Source: Bacillota bacterium
Lineage (GTDB): Bacteria; Bacillota; SHA-98; Ch115; JABLXJ01
DNA: 34,467 nt
NCBI GenBank assembly: GCA_013178125.1
Contig: JABLXJ010000021.1
Span: 1 to 34,467 of the forward strand
Reading direction: 5' to 3'
Shown here: in pieces, positions 14,753 through 22,935 of the stretch
Position numbering within the stretch: position 1 is the stretch's first letter
Layout of the letters: the number at the start of each line of letters is the position of its first letter
Notes under the pieces: model-generated
The model's database searches: none
Told to the model about the DNA's origin: nothing
What the model saw: only the letters and a program-made list of their open reading frames with translations
Program-made: the position numbers and the translations under genes

Positions 14753-15523
14753 ATGCCTGGCAATAAACGCGCTGACAAGATAGAGATCAAGGACCTGAAC
14801 CTTTACTACGGGCCGGTTCACGCCCTGAAGGGGATCACCGTCGGCTTTTCCCAGAATGCAATCACGGCCCTCATCGGGCCGTCGGGATGCGGCAAGTCGA
14901 CCCTGCTAAGATGCTTGAATCGTATGAATGACGTTATCGAGAATGTAAAAATAGAAGGTATGGTCACGCTTGATGGAGAAGATATATACGCGCCCGGTGT
15001 GGATGTGACGCGCTTGCGGAAACGCGTCGGTATGGTTTTCCAGCGGCCGGTTGCCTTTCCAATCTCAATCTATGAGAATGTGGCGTGTGCTGCGCGCGTT
15101 CATGGCATCAACGATAAGAGGAGGCTCGACCCTATAGTGGAGGAAAGCCTCCAGCGGGTGGGATTATGGGATGAGGTCAAGGATAGGCTTGGAAGCTCAG
15201 CGCTCAATCTATCTCTGGGGCAGCAGCAACAGCTGTGTGTCGCCAGGGTTATCGCCACAGGCCCCGAGGTCATCCTGCTCGATGAGCCGTGTTCGGCGCT
15301 GGATCCTGCTTCCACCCTGAAAATCGAGGATTTGATGCGGGAGCTAGAAAAACGCTATACGGTGATCATAGTCACTCATAGCATGCAGCAGGCGGCGAGG
15401 GCATCAGATTACACGGTATTTATGCTCGCGGGAGAGATCATAGAATATGGAGTAACGGATGATGTATTCACCTCGCCGAGGGATGGTAGGACTGAAAGCT
15501 ACGTCACTGGAAGGTTGGGTTGA
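14753..15523 (+). CDS. pstB: Phosphate ABC transporter ATPase PstB, second copy (signature altered)
   Basis: A 256-residue ATPase paralogous to the gene before it. Walker A is GPSGCGKST (42-50), the Q-loop [11 protein letters not shown] is intact (Gln97), Walker B is VILLDE (Glu178), and His209 is present. The signature motif is [13 protein letters not shown] in place of LSGGQQQRLCIAR, so the second residue of the Gly pair (155) is Leu and the following Arg is Gln. In the first copy the signature is intact and the Q-loop is not. The ATG at 14753 has AAGGGGA 10 nt upstream and is preferred to the TTG at 14747. Confidence 0.94.
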   Translation: MPGNKRADKIEIKDLNLYYGPVHALKGITVGFSQNAITALIGPSGCGKSTLLRCLNRMNDVIENVKIEGMVTLDGEDIYAPGVDVTRLRKRVGMVFQRPVAFPISIYENVACAARVHGINDKRRLDPIVEESLQRVGLWDEVKDRLGSSALNLSLGQQQQLCVARVIATGPEVILLDEPCSALDPASTLKIEDLMRELEKRYTVIIVTHSMQQAARASDYTVFMLAGEIIEYGVTDDVFTSPRDGRTESYVTGRLG

Positions 15524-15661
15524 CAGGTTAACCTGGCGGAGAAAGCCTAATATGTGGCAGGGGTGGCAGCCTCATATCAGACTCATATTTATAATATTTA
15601 TATAAAACCCTGTTAGAAAAGACCCTGTTAGAATTATATGGTGGACTTGGAGGTGTTTCAG

Positions 15662-16324
15662 GTGGTAACCCCCAGGAAGAAGTTCGATGCCGAGCTCAAC
15701 GAGCTTGACCAGTCCCTGCTTCGTATGGGCACGATAGCTGAGGAGATGTTGACCAAGGCGCTCGTCGCCCTTGCAAACAGGGATGTTGCGCTTGCGGACG
15801 AGACGATAGGGATGGACGATAGCGTGGATGCCCTGAACTTCGATATCGAGAGCACGTGTATAAGGCTCATCGCCACCCAGCAGCCCGCGGCCCGGGACCT
15901 GCGGATGATATTCGCGGCCATAAAGATATCCGGGGATGTGGAGCGAGTCGCTGACTATGTGGTTGATATAGCCAAGACGGCCAAGCGGCTTGCCGACCGC
16001 CCGCTCTTCAAACCGCTCGTGGACATCCCGAAGCTGCAGAGCATAGTGAAGCAGATGCTCCACGAGACGATGGACGCGTTTGTAAGCAGAGATCTTACGC
16101 TGGTTCACAAGATGATCGATGACGATGACCAGGTGGATCACCTTTATCGCAGCTTGTATGACGAGCTTGTCGATTTCATGAAGAAGGACCCGTCGGTTGT
16201 GGACCAGGCAGTCCAGCTGCTCCTCATCTCGCGTTACCTCGAGCGGATCGCCGACCACATCACCAATATCGGCGAGCGCGTCTTCTACGTAGAAACGGGC
16301 GAGCTCAAGGAGCTCCATACGTGA
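15662..16324 (+). CDS. phoU: Phosphate-transport regulator PhoU
   Basis: PhoU is a helical-bundle protein that damps Pst uptake and phosphate signalling. The 220-residue product contains two homologous three-helix repeats with the metal-binding signatures GDVERVADYVVDIAK and RYLERIADHITNIGER. The start is GTG 15662, since GGAGGTG lies 6 nt upstream; an in-frame ATG at 15638 would put that site inside the gene. It closes the pst operon. No PhoR/PhoP pair is in the window. Confidence 0.95.
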   Translation: MVTPRKKFDAELNELDQSLLRMGTIAEEMLTKALVALANRDVALADETIGMDDSVDALNFDIESTCIRLIATQQPAARDLRMIFAAIKISGDVERVADYVVDIAKTAKRLADRPLFKPLVDIPKLQSIVKQMLHETMDAFVSRDLTLVHKMIDDDDQVDHLYRSLYDELVDFMKKDPSVVDQAVQLLLISRYLERIADHITNIGERVFYVETGELKELHT

Positions 16325-16487
16325 TGTATATCATCTGATACATGTATATCTGATGCATCTTCGACCTCGAGCTTTACTCGGGCTTCGGGAGAAGGCTCGG
16401 GAAATGCGGCGGCTGATGCGGCCGATGCGGCCCGGGTTGCGGTGAGAATATGGAAAGAGTGGTACGGGAAGGGTTGTAATAGAAATC

Positions 16488-17369
16488 ATGAAGGCGAAGG
16501 AACCTTGCATCGAATGTTCGGTGAACCAGGCTATCCGTGCGCTGGAGCAGGTTAACCATCATTCAGAGGGCTTGACGGAGGAACTGAAGCAGGAGGTGAT
16601 CAGGAAGACGCGGGAGGAGCTGGAGAGGCTTGCGCTGGATGCCACGACTCCGGCCGAGGTCTCCACGATAGCGGTCAAGACGGCGTGCGAGCTCATCGGG
16701 AACGCTGACCCGTATGCAGCTGAAAAGGAGAGGTATAATCGGCTCGCGCTGGAGATGGCGCCGAGCCTCGAGGCCCTGATTGACAGGTCCGGTGACCCGT
16801 TGATGACGGCCATCCTCCTCTCCATAGCGGGCAATATCATCGATCTCGGAATCATAGCCGATATAGACCTGGAGGAGACGGTGGAGAGCGTCCTCAGGAT
16901 GGGGCTTGCCATAAGCCACTATGAGGAGTTCACCCGGCAGCTCAGCCGGTCCGGGACCCTGCTTTTCCTCGCTGACAATGCGGGGGAGATCGTGTTTGAC
17001 AAGTTTCTCTTGAGAAAGTTCAGGGAGCGCGGCATCGACGTGACTTTCGCTGTCAAAGGCGGGCCGATCGCCAACGACGCATGTGTCGATGATGCAAAGA
17101 TGGTGGGGATCGACGAGCTGGCCAGGGTCATAACGATAGGAGCTGATCGGCTCGGAATACCGCTCGATCGCTGCTCGGAGGCTTTTCTTGAGGAGTTCAA
17201 CAAGGCGGATATGGTGATATCGAAGGGCCAGGCGAATTTCGAATCCCTGGATGAGCTCAGGGACCGGGATAATCTCTTCTTCCTGTTGACGGCCAAGTGT
17301 GACATGGTCGCGCAGCGCCTGGGAGTGGAGCCGAGATCGGTCGTGCTCGTCAGGTGCGGTCAAATATAG
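16488..17369 (+). CDS. DUF89 / ARMT1-like metal-dependent phosphatase
   Basis: The 293-residue protein belongs to the DUF89 family, described as damage-control phosphatases acting on unwanted sugar or cofactor phosphates. The N terminus has the C7-x2-C10 pair (EPCIEC) typical of the bacterial and archaeal branch. Further motifs are SIAGNIIDLG, the metal site LADNAGEIVFDKFLL (D163, N164, E167), KGGPIANDA and ISKGQANFESL with K246. The substrate cannot be told. It lies alone between phoU and the decarboxylase-like gene; the flanking gaps (16325-16487 and 17370-17524) show no regulatory site. Confidence 0.85.
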   Translation: MKAKEPCIECSVNQAIRALEQVNHHSEGLTEELKQEVIRKTREELERLALDATTPAEVSTIAVKTACELIGNADPYAAEKERYNRLALEMAPSLEALIDRSGDPLMTAILLSIAGNIIDLGIIADIDLEETVESVLRMGLAISHYEEFTRQLSRSGTLLFLADNAGEIVFDKFLLRKFRERGIDVTFAVKGGPIANDACVDDAKMVGIDELARVITIGADRLGIPLDRCSEAFLEEFNKADMVISKGQANFESLDELRDRDNLFFLLTAKCDMVAQRLGVEPRSVVLVRCGQI

Positions 17370-17524
17370 CCTATAGCCGGGCGTGGCTTCCTTATGCTTG
17401 CGCTCCATCTGGTTTGTGTTCCATCTGGCGACATGCTGGCGACATGGCGCTCAGGCGGTGCTTCAGCGCTTCAGGTGGTGTTTGACTGAGGGTGGCTCAA
17501 ATTCATGAGTGGGAGGGAGAGGAC

Positions 17525-18784
17525 GTGACTTCTCGAGAGAGGGTTAAAAAAACGCTGAACCATGAGGAGCCGGACAGGGTCGCGGTTGATATCGGGAGCA
17601 CAGCGGTGACGGGGATATCAGCAAGCGCGCTCGCGCGCCTGCGAAAGGCGCTCGGGCTCGAAGATCGCATCGTAAAGGTTCATGAGCCTTTCCAGATACT
17701 CGGCTTCGTCGAGGATGATGTCCTGAAGGCCCTGGGGGCTGATGTCGTCGGCCTGTGGTCGCCATCCACCATGTTTGGCTATAGAAATGAGAATTGGAAG
17801 CCGTGGCGCCTCTTCGATGGGACCGATGTCCTCGTGGGCGAGGGGTTCGTCTTGAGCGAGGACAGCGAGGGGAATTTCTACATCCACCCCGGAGGGGATG
17901 CGTCCGTCCCCCCAAGTGGGAAGCTCCCTAAGGGTGGCTTCTATTTCGACAACATCGTGAGGCAGGAGCCTGTAGATGAATCCAGGCTGGATGGCAGGAA
18001 AGACTACGGAGATCAGTTCAAGGTGTTCTCGGATGAGGAATGCAGCTACTATGATGCGGAGTCGCGGAGGCTTTACGAGGAGACCGATTTTGGGATAATA
18101 GGGAATTTCGGGGGCGCGAGCCTGGGGGATGTTGCTCTCCTCCCGGGGCCCTCGCTGGCCCATCCAAAGGGGATAAGGGACCCGCAGGAATGGTATATTG
18201 CCCATATAACTCACCCGGAGTATATAAAGGACGTATTCGCCGTGCAGACCGAGGTTGCGTTGAAGAACCTCGAGCTTTACAGGCAGGCGGTGGGCGACAG
18301 GATAGAGGCCATCTTTGTGAGCGGGACTGATTTCGGGACCCAGAGGAGCGAATTCATATCGCCGGATTTCTACAGGGAGTTCTATAAGCCGTTTCACAAG
18401 CAGCTAAATGACTGGATTCACAAGCATACACCGTGGAAGACCTTTTTCCATACGTGCGGCTCGGTGGTGAACCTGCTGGATGATTTGGTGGATGCCGGCG
18501 TGGATATCCTGAACCCGGTCCAGTGTTCCGCCGCCGGGATGGACTCCAAATATTTGAAGGAAAAATACGGTAAGAAGCTCGTATTCTGGGGCGGGGGTAT
18601 AGATACGCAGCGGACCCTGCCGTTCGGCACATCTGATGAGGTAAAAGAACAGGCGCTCGAGAGGCTCAGAATATTCGCCCCGGGCGGAGGGTATATATTT
18701 AACGCCATACATAACATCCAGCAGCCCACCCCCGTCGAGAATATCCTGGCGATGTTCGAGGCTGTAGAAGAATATAACAAATAA
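17525..18784 (+). CDS. Uroporphyrinogen decarboxylase / MtaA-like family protein
   Basis: A 419-residue TIM-barrel protein of the URO-D superfamily, which includes heme enzymes and cobamide-dependent methyltransferases. It starts MTSRERVKKTLNHEEPDRVAVD, the usual opening of the non-heme branch, and has FHTCGSVVNLL (H309, C311), a position used for zinc in methyltransferase members, plus the C-terminal NAIHNIQ. No corrinoid-protein gene is near, and no heme genes are near, so it is not a clear HemE or methyltransferase. Such proteins are often found beside sugar genes in Bacillota. The GTG at 17525 is chosen because GGGAGGGA lies 6 nt upstream; an in-frame GTG at 17492 lacks a site. Confidence 0.82.
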   Translation: MTSRERVKKTLNHEEPDRVAVDIGSTAVTGISASALARLRKALGLEDRIVKVHEPFQILGFVEDDVLKALGADVVGLWSPSTMFGYRNENWKPWRLFDGTDVLVGEGFVLSEDSEGNFYIHPGGDASVPPSGKLPKGGFYFDNIVRQEPVDESRLDGRKDYGDQFKVFSDEECSYYDAESRRLYEETDFGIIGNFGGASLGDVALLPGPSLAHPKGIRDPQEWYIAHITHPEYIKDVFAVQTEVALKNLELYRQAVGDRIEAIFVSGTDFGTQRSEFISPDFYREFYKPFHKQLNDWIHKHTPWKTFFHTCGSVVNLLDDLVDAGVDILNPVQCSAAGMDSKYLKEKYGKKLVFWGGGIDTQRTLPFGTSDEVKEQALERLRIFAPGGGYIFNAIHNIQQPTPVENILAMFEAVEEYNK

Positions 18785-18827
18785 CATGCTAACGTATGAG
18801 AATCTATTAAAATCAAGACCGGTACCC

Positions 18828-18979
18828 GGTCAAAATTAGACCCGGTGCCAGGTCAGAATTGAACCCGTGCTTTCCCAAAACTGGTCAGAATTCGACCGGT
18901 CTCCCTGGCTGACCGGGTCAAAATTTAGTCGGTTTCCTTGGCCGACCCGGTCAGAACTTGACCGGTCTCCCCCGTCAGA
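18828..18979. repeat. Degenerate 33-bp tandem repeats with internal palindromes
   Basis: Five imperfect copies begin at 18828, 18851, 18883, 18916 and 18949; the last three are spaced by exactly 33 bp. Each opens with an inverted repeat of the form GGTC-N7-GACC (for example GGTCAGAATTCGACC at 18883-18897). The rest of the unit runs CGGTCTCCCTGGCTGACC with changes. They fill most of the 331-bp gap between the decarboxylase-like and isomerase-like genes. No spacers or cas genes are present. One possibility is the multiply repeated end of an IS21-type element. Confidence 0.85.
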
Positions 18980-19115
18980 GCGGTAAATAGTTTGCTCGCC
19001 CAGGTGATGGGCGATTTAAGAGGAACTCTCCGCGGAGTGGCGAAATTATATTATTCGGTGATTATCGGAGATATGTTTGAAAGCCGTAAAATTACGCGAT
19101 GGAGGTATGAGCACA

Positions 19116-20534
19116 ATGAAGCAGATTACACTGGGAGTCATAGTTGGCAACCGGGGCTTTTTCCCTGGTCATCTTTGCGACTCTGGCCGGAAGGAGATTT
19201 TGAGTATTCTGGCAGAGGAAGGGATCAAGGCCATAGCCCTCTCGCCCGAGGATACGAAGTTCGGCAGCGTGGAGTCCCTGAGTGACGCGAGGAAGTGCGC
19301 GGACCTCTTCAAGGCCCACAAGGAGGAGATCGACGGGATCTTGGTCACCCTCCCGAACTTCGGGGATGAACGGGCAGTCGCCAATACGATTAGATTCTCA
19401 GGCCTCGGCGTCCCCGTGCTTGTCCACGCCTTCCCTGATGAGGTCGGGAAGATGACGGTCGAGAACCGGCGAGATAGCTTCTGCGGCAAGATGTCGGTAT
19501 GCAACAACTTGAACCAGTATGGCATCCCATTCTCCCTGACCCGGCTGCATACAGTAGCCCCCTCGTCGCAGAGCTTCAGGGAGGACTTGCGATGGTTTAC
19601 CGCTGTTTGCCGCACTGTAAACAGCCTCAGGGGCCTGCGCATCGGGGCTATCGGGACGCGGCCCGCGGCCTTCAACACCGTGAGGTACAGCGAGAAGCTG
19701 CTCGAGGCAGCGGGGATAAGCGTCGAACCGATCGACCTCTCCGAGATCCTCGGCCGGGCGACGCGCCTTGCGGACGGGGACGCGGCCGTCAAGGAGAAGC
19801 TCGATGCCCTTCGCGCCTATATCGATACGAGCAGGGTTGGAAATGAGGGCCTGATCAAGATGGCCAAGTTTGCCGCTGTGGTTGACAGGTGGATGAAGGA
19901 AAATGAGCTTGCGGCCACCACAGTGCAGTGCTGGACCTCCATTGAGGAGTTTTTCGGCGTTGTCCCGTGCGCCGTCATGAGCATGATGAGCGAGGCTCTG
20001 TTGCCGAGCGCATGTGAGGTTGACGTGCCAGGCCTCATCGGTATGTACGCGCTACAACAGGCGTCAGGAAAGCCGAGCGCTCTTGTGGACTGGAATAATA
20101 ACTACGGCGATGACCCTGACAAGGCCGTTGTCTTTCACTGCAGCAACCTTCCCAAGAGCGTGTTTGGCGACGCCTATATGGATTACCACCAGATCATCGC
20201 CGGCGGGGTCGGCAAGGAGAATGCGTATGGGGCTGTCGTCGGCCGGATCAAGCCAGGCCCGTTCACGTTTGCGCGGGTATCAACGGATGATGAGAATGGA
20301 ATCATCGCGGCTTATGTCGGCGAAGGGAGATTCACAGACGATCCCCTTGAAACCTTCGGCGGCTACGGCGTGATCGAGATCCCGGGCCTGCAGGACCTCC
20401 TCCAGTATATCTGCAATAACGGTTTCGAACACCATGTAGCGGTGAACCTCTCCCAGACGTCCCGCGTGCTCTACGAGGCCATGGACAACTATCTCGGCTG
20501 GGATGTCTATGTGCATGAAGGGGATGGAGACTGA
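19116..20534 (+). CDS. L-fucose/L-arabinose isomerase-like protein
   Basis: A 472-residue sugar-isomerase-fold protein. It has an N-terminal Rossmann-like part (LGVIVGNRGFFPGHL), a middle part with GLRIGAIGTRPAAFNTVR, and a C-terminal part with CEVDVPGLIGMYAL and ALVDWNNNYGD. Glu301 and Asp325 fit the Mn2+ ligands of FucI-type enzymes. The family converts aldoses to ketoses; the substrate here is unknown, and a role with the upstream decarboxylase-like protein cannot be shown. The ATG at 19116 has GGAGGT 9 nt upstream; the ATG at 19107 abuts that site and is less likely. Confidence 0.85.
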   Translation: MKQITLGVIVGNRGFFPGHLCDSGRKEILSILAEEGIKAIALSPEDTKFGSVESLSDARKCADLFKAHKEEIDGILVTLPNFGDERAVANTIRFSGLGVPVLVHAFPDEVGKMTVENRRDSFCGKMSVCNNLNQYGIPFSLTRLHTVAPSSQSFREDLRWFTAVCRTVNSLRGLRIGAIGTRPAAFNTVRYSEKLLEAAGISVEPIDLSEILGRATRLADGDAAVKEKLDALRAYIDTSRVGNEGLIKMAKFAAVVDRWMKENELAATTVQCWTSIEEFFGVVPCAVMSMMSEALLPSACEVDVPGLIGMYALQQASGKPSALVDWNNNYGDDPDKAVVFHCSNLPKSVFGDAYMDYHQIIAGGVGKENAYGAVVGRIKPGPFTFARVSTDDENGIIAAYVGEGRFTDDPLETFGGYGVIEIPGLQDLLQYICNNGFEHHVAVNLSQTSRVLYEAMDNYLGWDVYVHEGDGD

Positions 20535-20562
20535 CGACCTCACTAATGACCTGGGCTGGGCA

Positions 20563-20597
20563 GAAGATGGGGGCCTACATGGGTGGGTCCCCATCTT
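20563..20597 (+). terminator. Terminator-like hairpin after the isomerase gene
   Basis: GAAGATGGGG (20563-20572) pairs with CCCCATCTTC (20588-20597 region) around a loop of about 16 nt. Only a short TT follows, so termination may be weak. It is the first element of a gene-free stretch of nearly 1 kb. Confidence 0.55.
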
Positions 20598-20604
20598 CTT
20601 ATGG

Positions 20605-21010
20605 CCCATATTCCGTATGTAATGATTCCCAGCCGGATATTGGGGGGATTAGAGGGGCCTTATAGCGGATTCCTTCTACTCGATTATCAAATAGCTAGAG
20701 GCATATTGCCATAAGATCAGGGTCATGAGTCATCACTGCACCAGCATCTGGCTCTGATGCTGAGTGGTCATCCCGCGATTACCTACCTCCGGTGTTGGCG
20801 GTGCTGGACTATCATCCCGTGATCATTTGCTGCATATCCGAAGTGTCACCGCATGACCACCCACTGAGGGCCACAACCTATCACCTCGTGATCATCCATC
20901 GCCTATCCCAGACTATCACCGAGTGACCATCTCTCAAAGGCTACAACCTGTCATCCTATGATTATTTATTTCCTATACCACCTATCATTACATAACATAC
21001 GGAATATGGG
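20605..21010. mobile_element. Gene-free element of about 400 bp bounded by inverted repeats
   Basis: A perfect 15-bp inverted repeat, CCCATATTCCGTATG at 20605-20619 and its complement at 20996-21010, flanks the unit. The similarity extends: TAATG follows the left arm, and CATTACATAA precedes the right arm. The interior has no ORF of note but holds degenerate direct repeats, such as CACAACCTATCACCTCGTGA (about 20871) and CTACAACCTGTCATCCTATG (20941). It may be a MITE-like non-autonomous element or a structured intergenic unit. No target duplication could be confirmed. Confidence 0.45.
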
Positions 21011-21323
21011 TTATAGATGGCTTTGGGCTGCCATGGCCGGGGAGGGGAGCAGAGTTGATGTGGGGCGAGCATAAGGCAGCATAAATTTCATAGGAGGCTA
21101 AAATCATTTTAGCCATGCATACGCCACCCTCTCCATCTGGAGCGGGTGCAATGCCTCCTTCCTAATGATAGCTCCAGGATGATTGGAGGGAATGGGTTGG
21201 CATGGCGCCAGTAGTCCGGCTTGGTGACCTCTTGTAGCTTTATCCCTGCCCAGAAATTTTTTTCTTCGAAAGGAAGGAGTTTTGGCCTAAAGGTAGAATA
21301 ACTATATCAGAAGATAATAAAAG

Positions 21324-21342
21324 CACTTTGTAAAGTAAAGTG
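21324..21342. promoter_or_regulatory. Operator candidate 1 (palindrome)
   Basis: CACTTT-GTAAAGT-AAAGTG is an inverted repeat of 6-bp arms with a 7-nt spacer, in the upstream region of the ROK gene. Autoregulation is the likely use, by analogy with other ROK repressors. Confidence 0.45.
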
Positions 21343-21394
21343 ACGCAGAACTTACATATGACATACATATAACCTTATTTGGGATAATGCCCGG

Positions 21395-21415
21395 CATATT
21401 GTAAACCGCAATATG
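21395..21415. promoter_or_regulatory. Operator candidate 2 (palindrome)
   Basis: CATATTG-TAAACCG-CAATATG is a perfect inverted repeat with 7-bp arms and 7-nt spacer, 100 bp upstream of the ROK start. It shares the arm and spacer layout, not the bases, of the palindrome at 21324. Confidence 0.45.
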
Positions 21416-21514
21416 ATGTAGGCCAAACTCGTAGGATTATCGATAAAATTATTTTATCCTTATCCTGCGTAGCTTGTCTTCGAGGCCTTTGTGGTATGTG
21501 AGAGGGAGAAGTTC

Positions 21515-22756
21515 GTGAACTTAGATGATAGCGTCTTTGCAGGGAAGAACTTACGGTCGGTCTACCGCGAAAATAGAGCTGCAGTGGTCAATATCGTGCG
21601 GCGATACGGGCCGATTTCAAAGCCCGATATCGCGCGAATGACTGGCCTTACCACGGTGAGCGCTACGAACATAATAAGGGATCTTACCAGGTTGGGATTT
21701 ATAAAGGAGAGGGGCACCGGCAAGTCCGCGAGCGGGAGACGGGCGACACTATATAGTCTCGATGGCGACGGTAAATATAGCATCTGCGTTGATATGAGTG
21801 ATAGGGAGATTACCGTCGCAGCAGTGGACCTGGCGGGGAGGATAGTTAGTAGTACGAGTTTTCTAGCCAAGCCGGGCGAGAATACCCTCGTGCTCGATTT
21901 GATTCATTCTATTGATAGTTTTATAAAGACCAAAATATCGGCGAAGGATCAAGTCTTGGGAATTGGGGTTGCTTTACCGGGAACGATAGACCTGGAGACC
22001 GGAACCGTTTTGGTCGCATTACCACTGGGCTGGCATAATGTCCCACTTAAGCTCGTGCTCTCGCAAGCATTCGACTATCCTGTATTTGTCACAGTAGAGA
22101 CTGAGGCGGCGATCCTGGGAGAGTATTACTTTGGTGAGCAAGCGGATTATAGAAGGCTCGTATACCTTAATGTGGGAACTGGCGTCGGTGCAGGGATACT
22201 GATCGATAACAGGATATACAGAGGCGCCCACGGTATAGCCGGTGAGATCGGTCACACCCCTCTAGATCCCAATGGTCCGGAATGTGAGTGCGGTAACCGT
22301 GGCTGTCTGGAGCGCCTGGCCTCTATGCGTGCGCTTATAGGCTATGTGGAGGCGATGCTGGATGAGGGCAGGGAAAGTTTCCTCTCCTCCGCAGAACGGG
22401 ATGAGGAGGGTAAAATCCGGGTCTCGGCTATCCTCCAGGCCGCGCGCCAGGGCGACGAGGTAGCAAGAGAGGCTATTCAAAAGGTTGCCGGATACCTGGC
22501 CACCGGCGTGATGATTCTGGCTAGGGTCCTGGATCCGGATGTGATATTCCTCGGCGGTAATATTGTTGAGAAGGGCCAGCCGCTTTTCGAGGAAGTGAAG
22601 AAAGCCGTCGAGGATTACCGGCCGCTTCTAGGCGAGAAAGTTATTGTGAAAGTATCGAGCCTTGGCGAATCCGCGAGGCTTCTCGGGACGAGTATCACGG
22701 TATTCAAGGCTGCGTTTGAACGCCGTCTAAATCAAAAACCTGTGGCCCAGAGATAG
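21515..22756 (+). CDS. ROK-family transcriptional repressor (XylR/NagC type)
   Basis: A 413-residue protein with an N-terminal winged helix-turn-helix (GPISKPDIARMTGLTTVSATNIIRDL, about 32-57, quoted over adjoining parts) and a C-terminal sugar-kinase-like ROK domain. The ROK zinc motif is complete: H247, C257, C259 and C264 in GHTPLDPNGPECECGNRGC. Where active ROK kinases have an N-D pair for catalysis, this protein reads VETEAAILGEY, which suggests a sensor without kinase activity. It probably binds a sugar or amino-sugar ligand and controls the catabolic genes downstream. The GTG at 21515 has AGAGGGA upstream; the GTG at 21491 lacks a site. Confidence 0.92.
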   Translation: MNLDDSVFAGKNLRSVYRENRAAVVNIVRRYGPISKPDIARMTGLTTVSATNIIRDLTRLGFIKERGTGKSASGRRATLYSLDGDGKYSICVDMSDREITVAAVDLAGRIVSSTSFLAKPGENTLVLDLIHSIDSFIKTKISAKDQVLGIGVALPGTIDLETGTVLVALPLGWHNVPLKLVLSQAFDYPVFVTVETEAAILGEYYFGEQADYRRLVYLNVGTGVGAGILIDNRIYRGAHGIAGEIGHTPLDPNGPECECGNRGCLERLASMRALIGYVEAMLDEGRESFLSSAERDEEGKIRVSAILQAARQGDEVAREAIQKVAGYLATGVMILARVLDPDVIFLGGNIVEKGQPLFEEVKKAVEDYRPLLGEKVIVKVSSLGESARLLGTSITVFKAAFERRLNQKPVAQR

Positions 22757-22780
22757 GCATAAAGGCGACGACGGGTCTGA

Positions 22781-22797
22781 TAACGCATGATGCGTTA
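22781..22797. promoter_or_regulatory. Operator candidate 3, perfect 17-bp palindrome
   Basis: TAACGCAT-G-ATGCGTTA is fully symmetric and lies between the ROK gene and the first catabolic gene, where a repressor site is expected. No promoter hexamers are obvious next to it. Confidence 0.5.
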
Positions 22798-22799
22798 AT

Positions 22800-22831
22800 G
22801 GCCAGCTACGTGGTCGGCCAGCTACATGGTC
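22800..22831. repeat. Two tandem 16-bp units next to the palindrome
   Basis: GGCCAGCTACGTGGTC and GGCCAGCTACATGGTC lie head to tail 2 bp after the palindrome. They may be a direct-repeat binding site or simple slippage. Confidence 0.75.
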
Positions 22832-22935
22832 ACGTGGGTAGAAAACGACCATTGACGGCGTGGGCTAATGAGGGTGAATGACGAAGACGTCGGAGGAAGG
22901 TATGAATTTGGAGAGCTAACGGGGGTTGACGTTTG

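Larger units (their letters stand above)
21011..21514. other. Upstream region of the ROK repressor gene
   Basis: No gene is seen. The region contains an 8-bp perfect hairpin GGCTAAAA-TCA-TTTTAGCC (21096-21114), an AT-rich stretch from 21260 on, and two operator-like palindromes listed separately. A promoter for the repressor gene probably lies within 21300-21470 but no hexamer pair stands out. Confidence 0.6.

Noticed and set aside
17544-18397. Minus-strand frames opposite the decarboxylase-like gene
   Set aside because: Shadows of the plus-strand gene with no homology features.
18828-18979. CRISPR array
   Set aside because: Units are directly tandem and degenerate, with no unique spacers and no cas genes.
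21120-21260. Short ORFs in the gene-free stretch before the ROK gene
   Set aside because: All are under about 15 codons or lack a ribosome site.
21491-21514. Upstream GTG start of the ROK gene
   Set aside because: It would place the purine-rich ribosome site inside the gene; the GTG at 21515 fits better.
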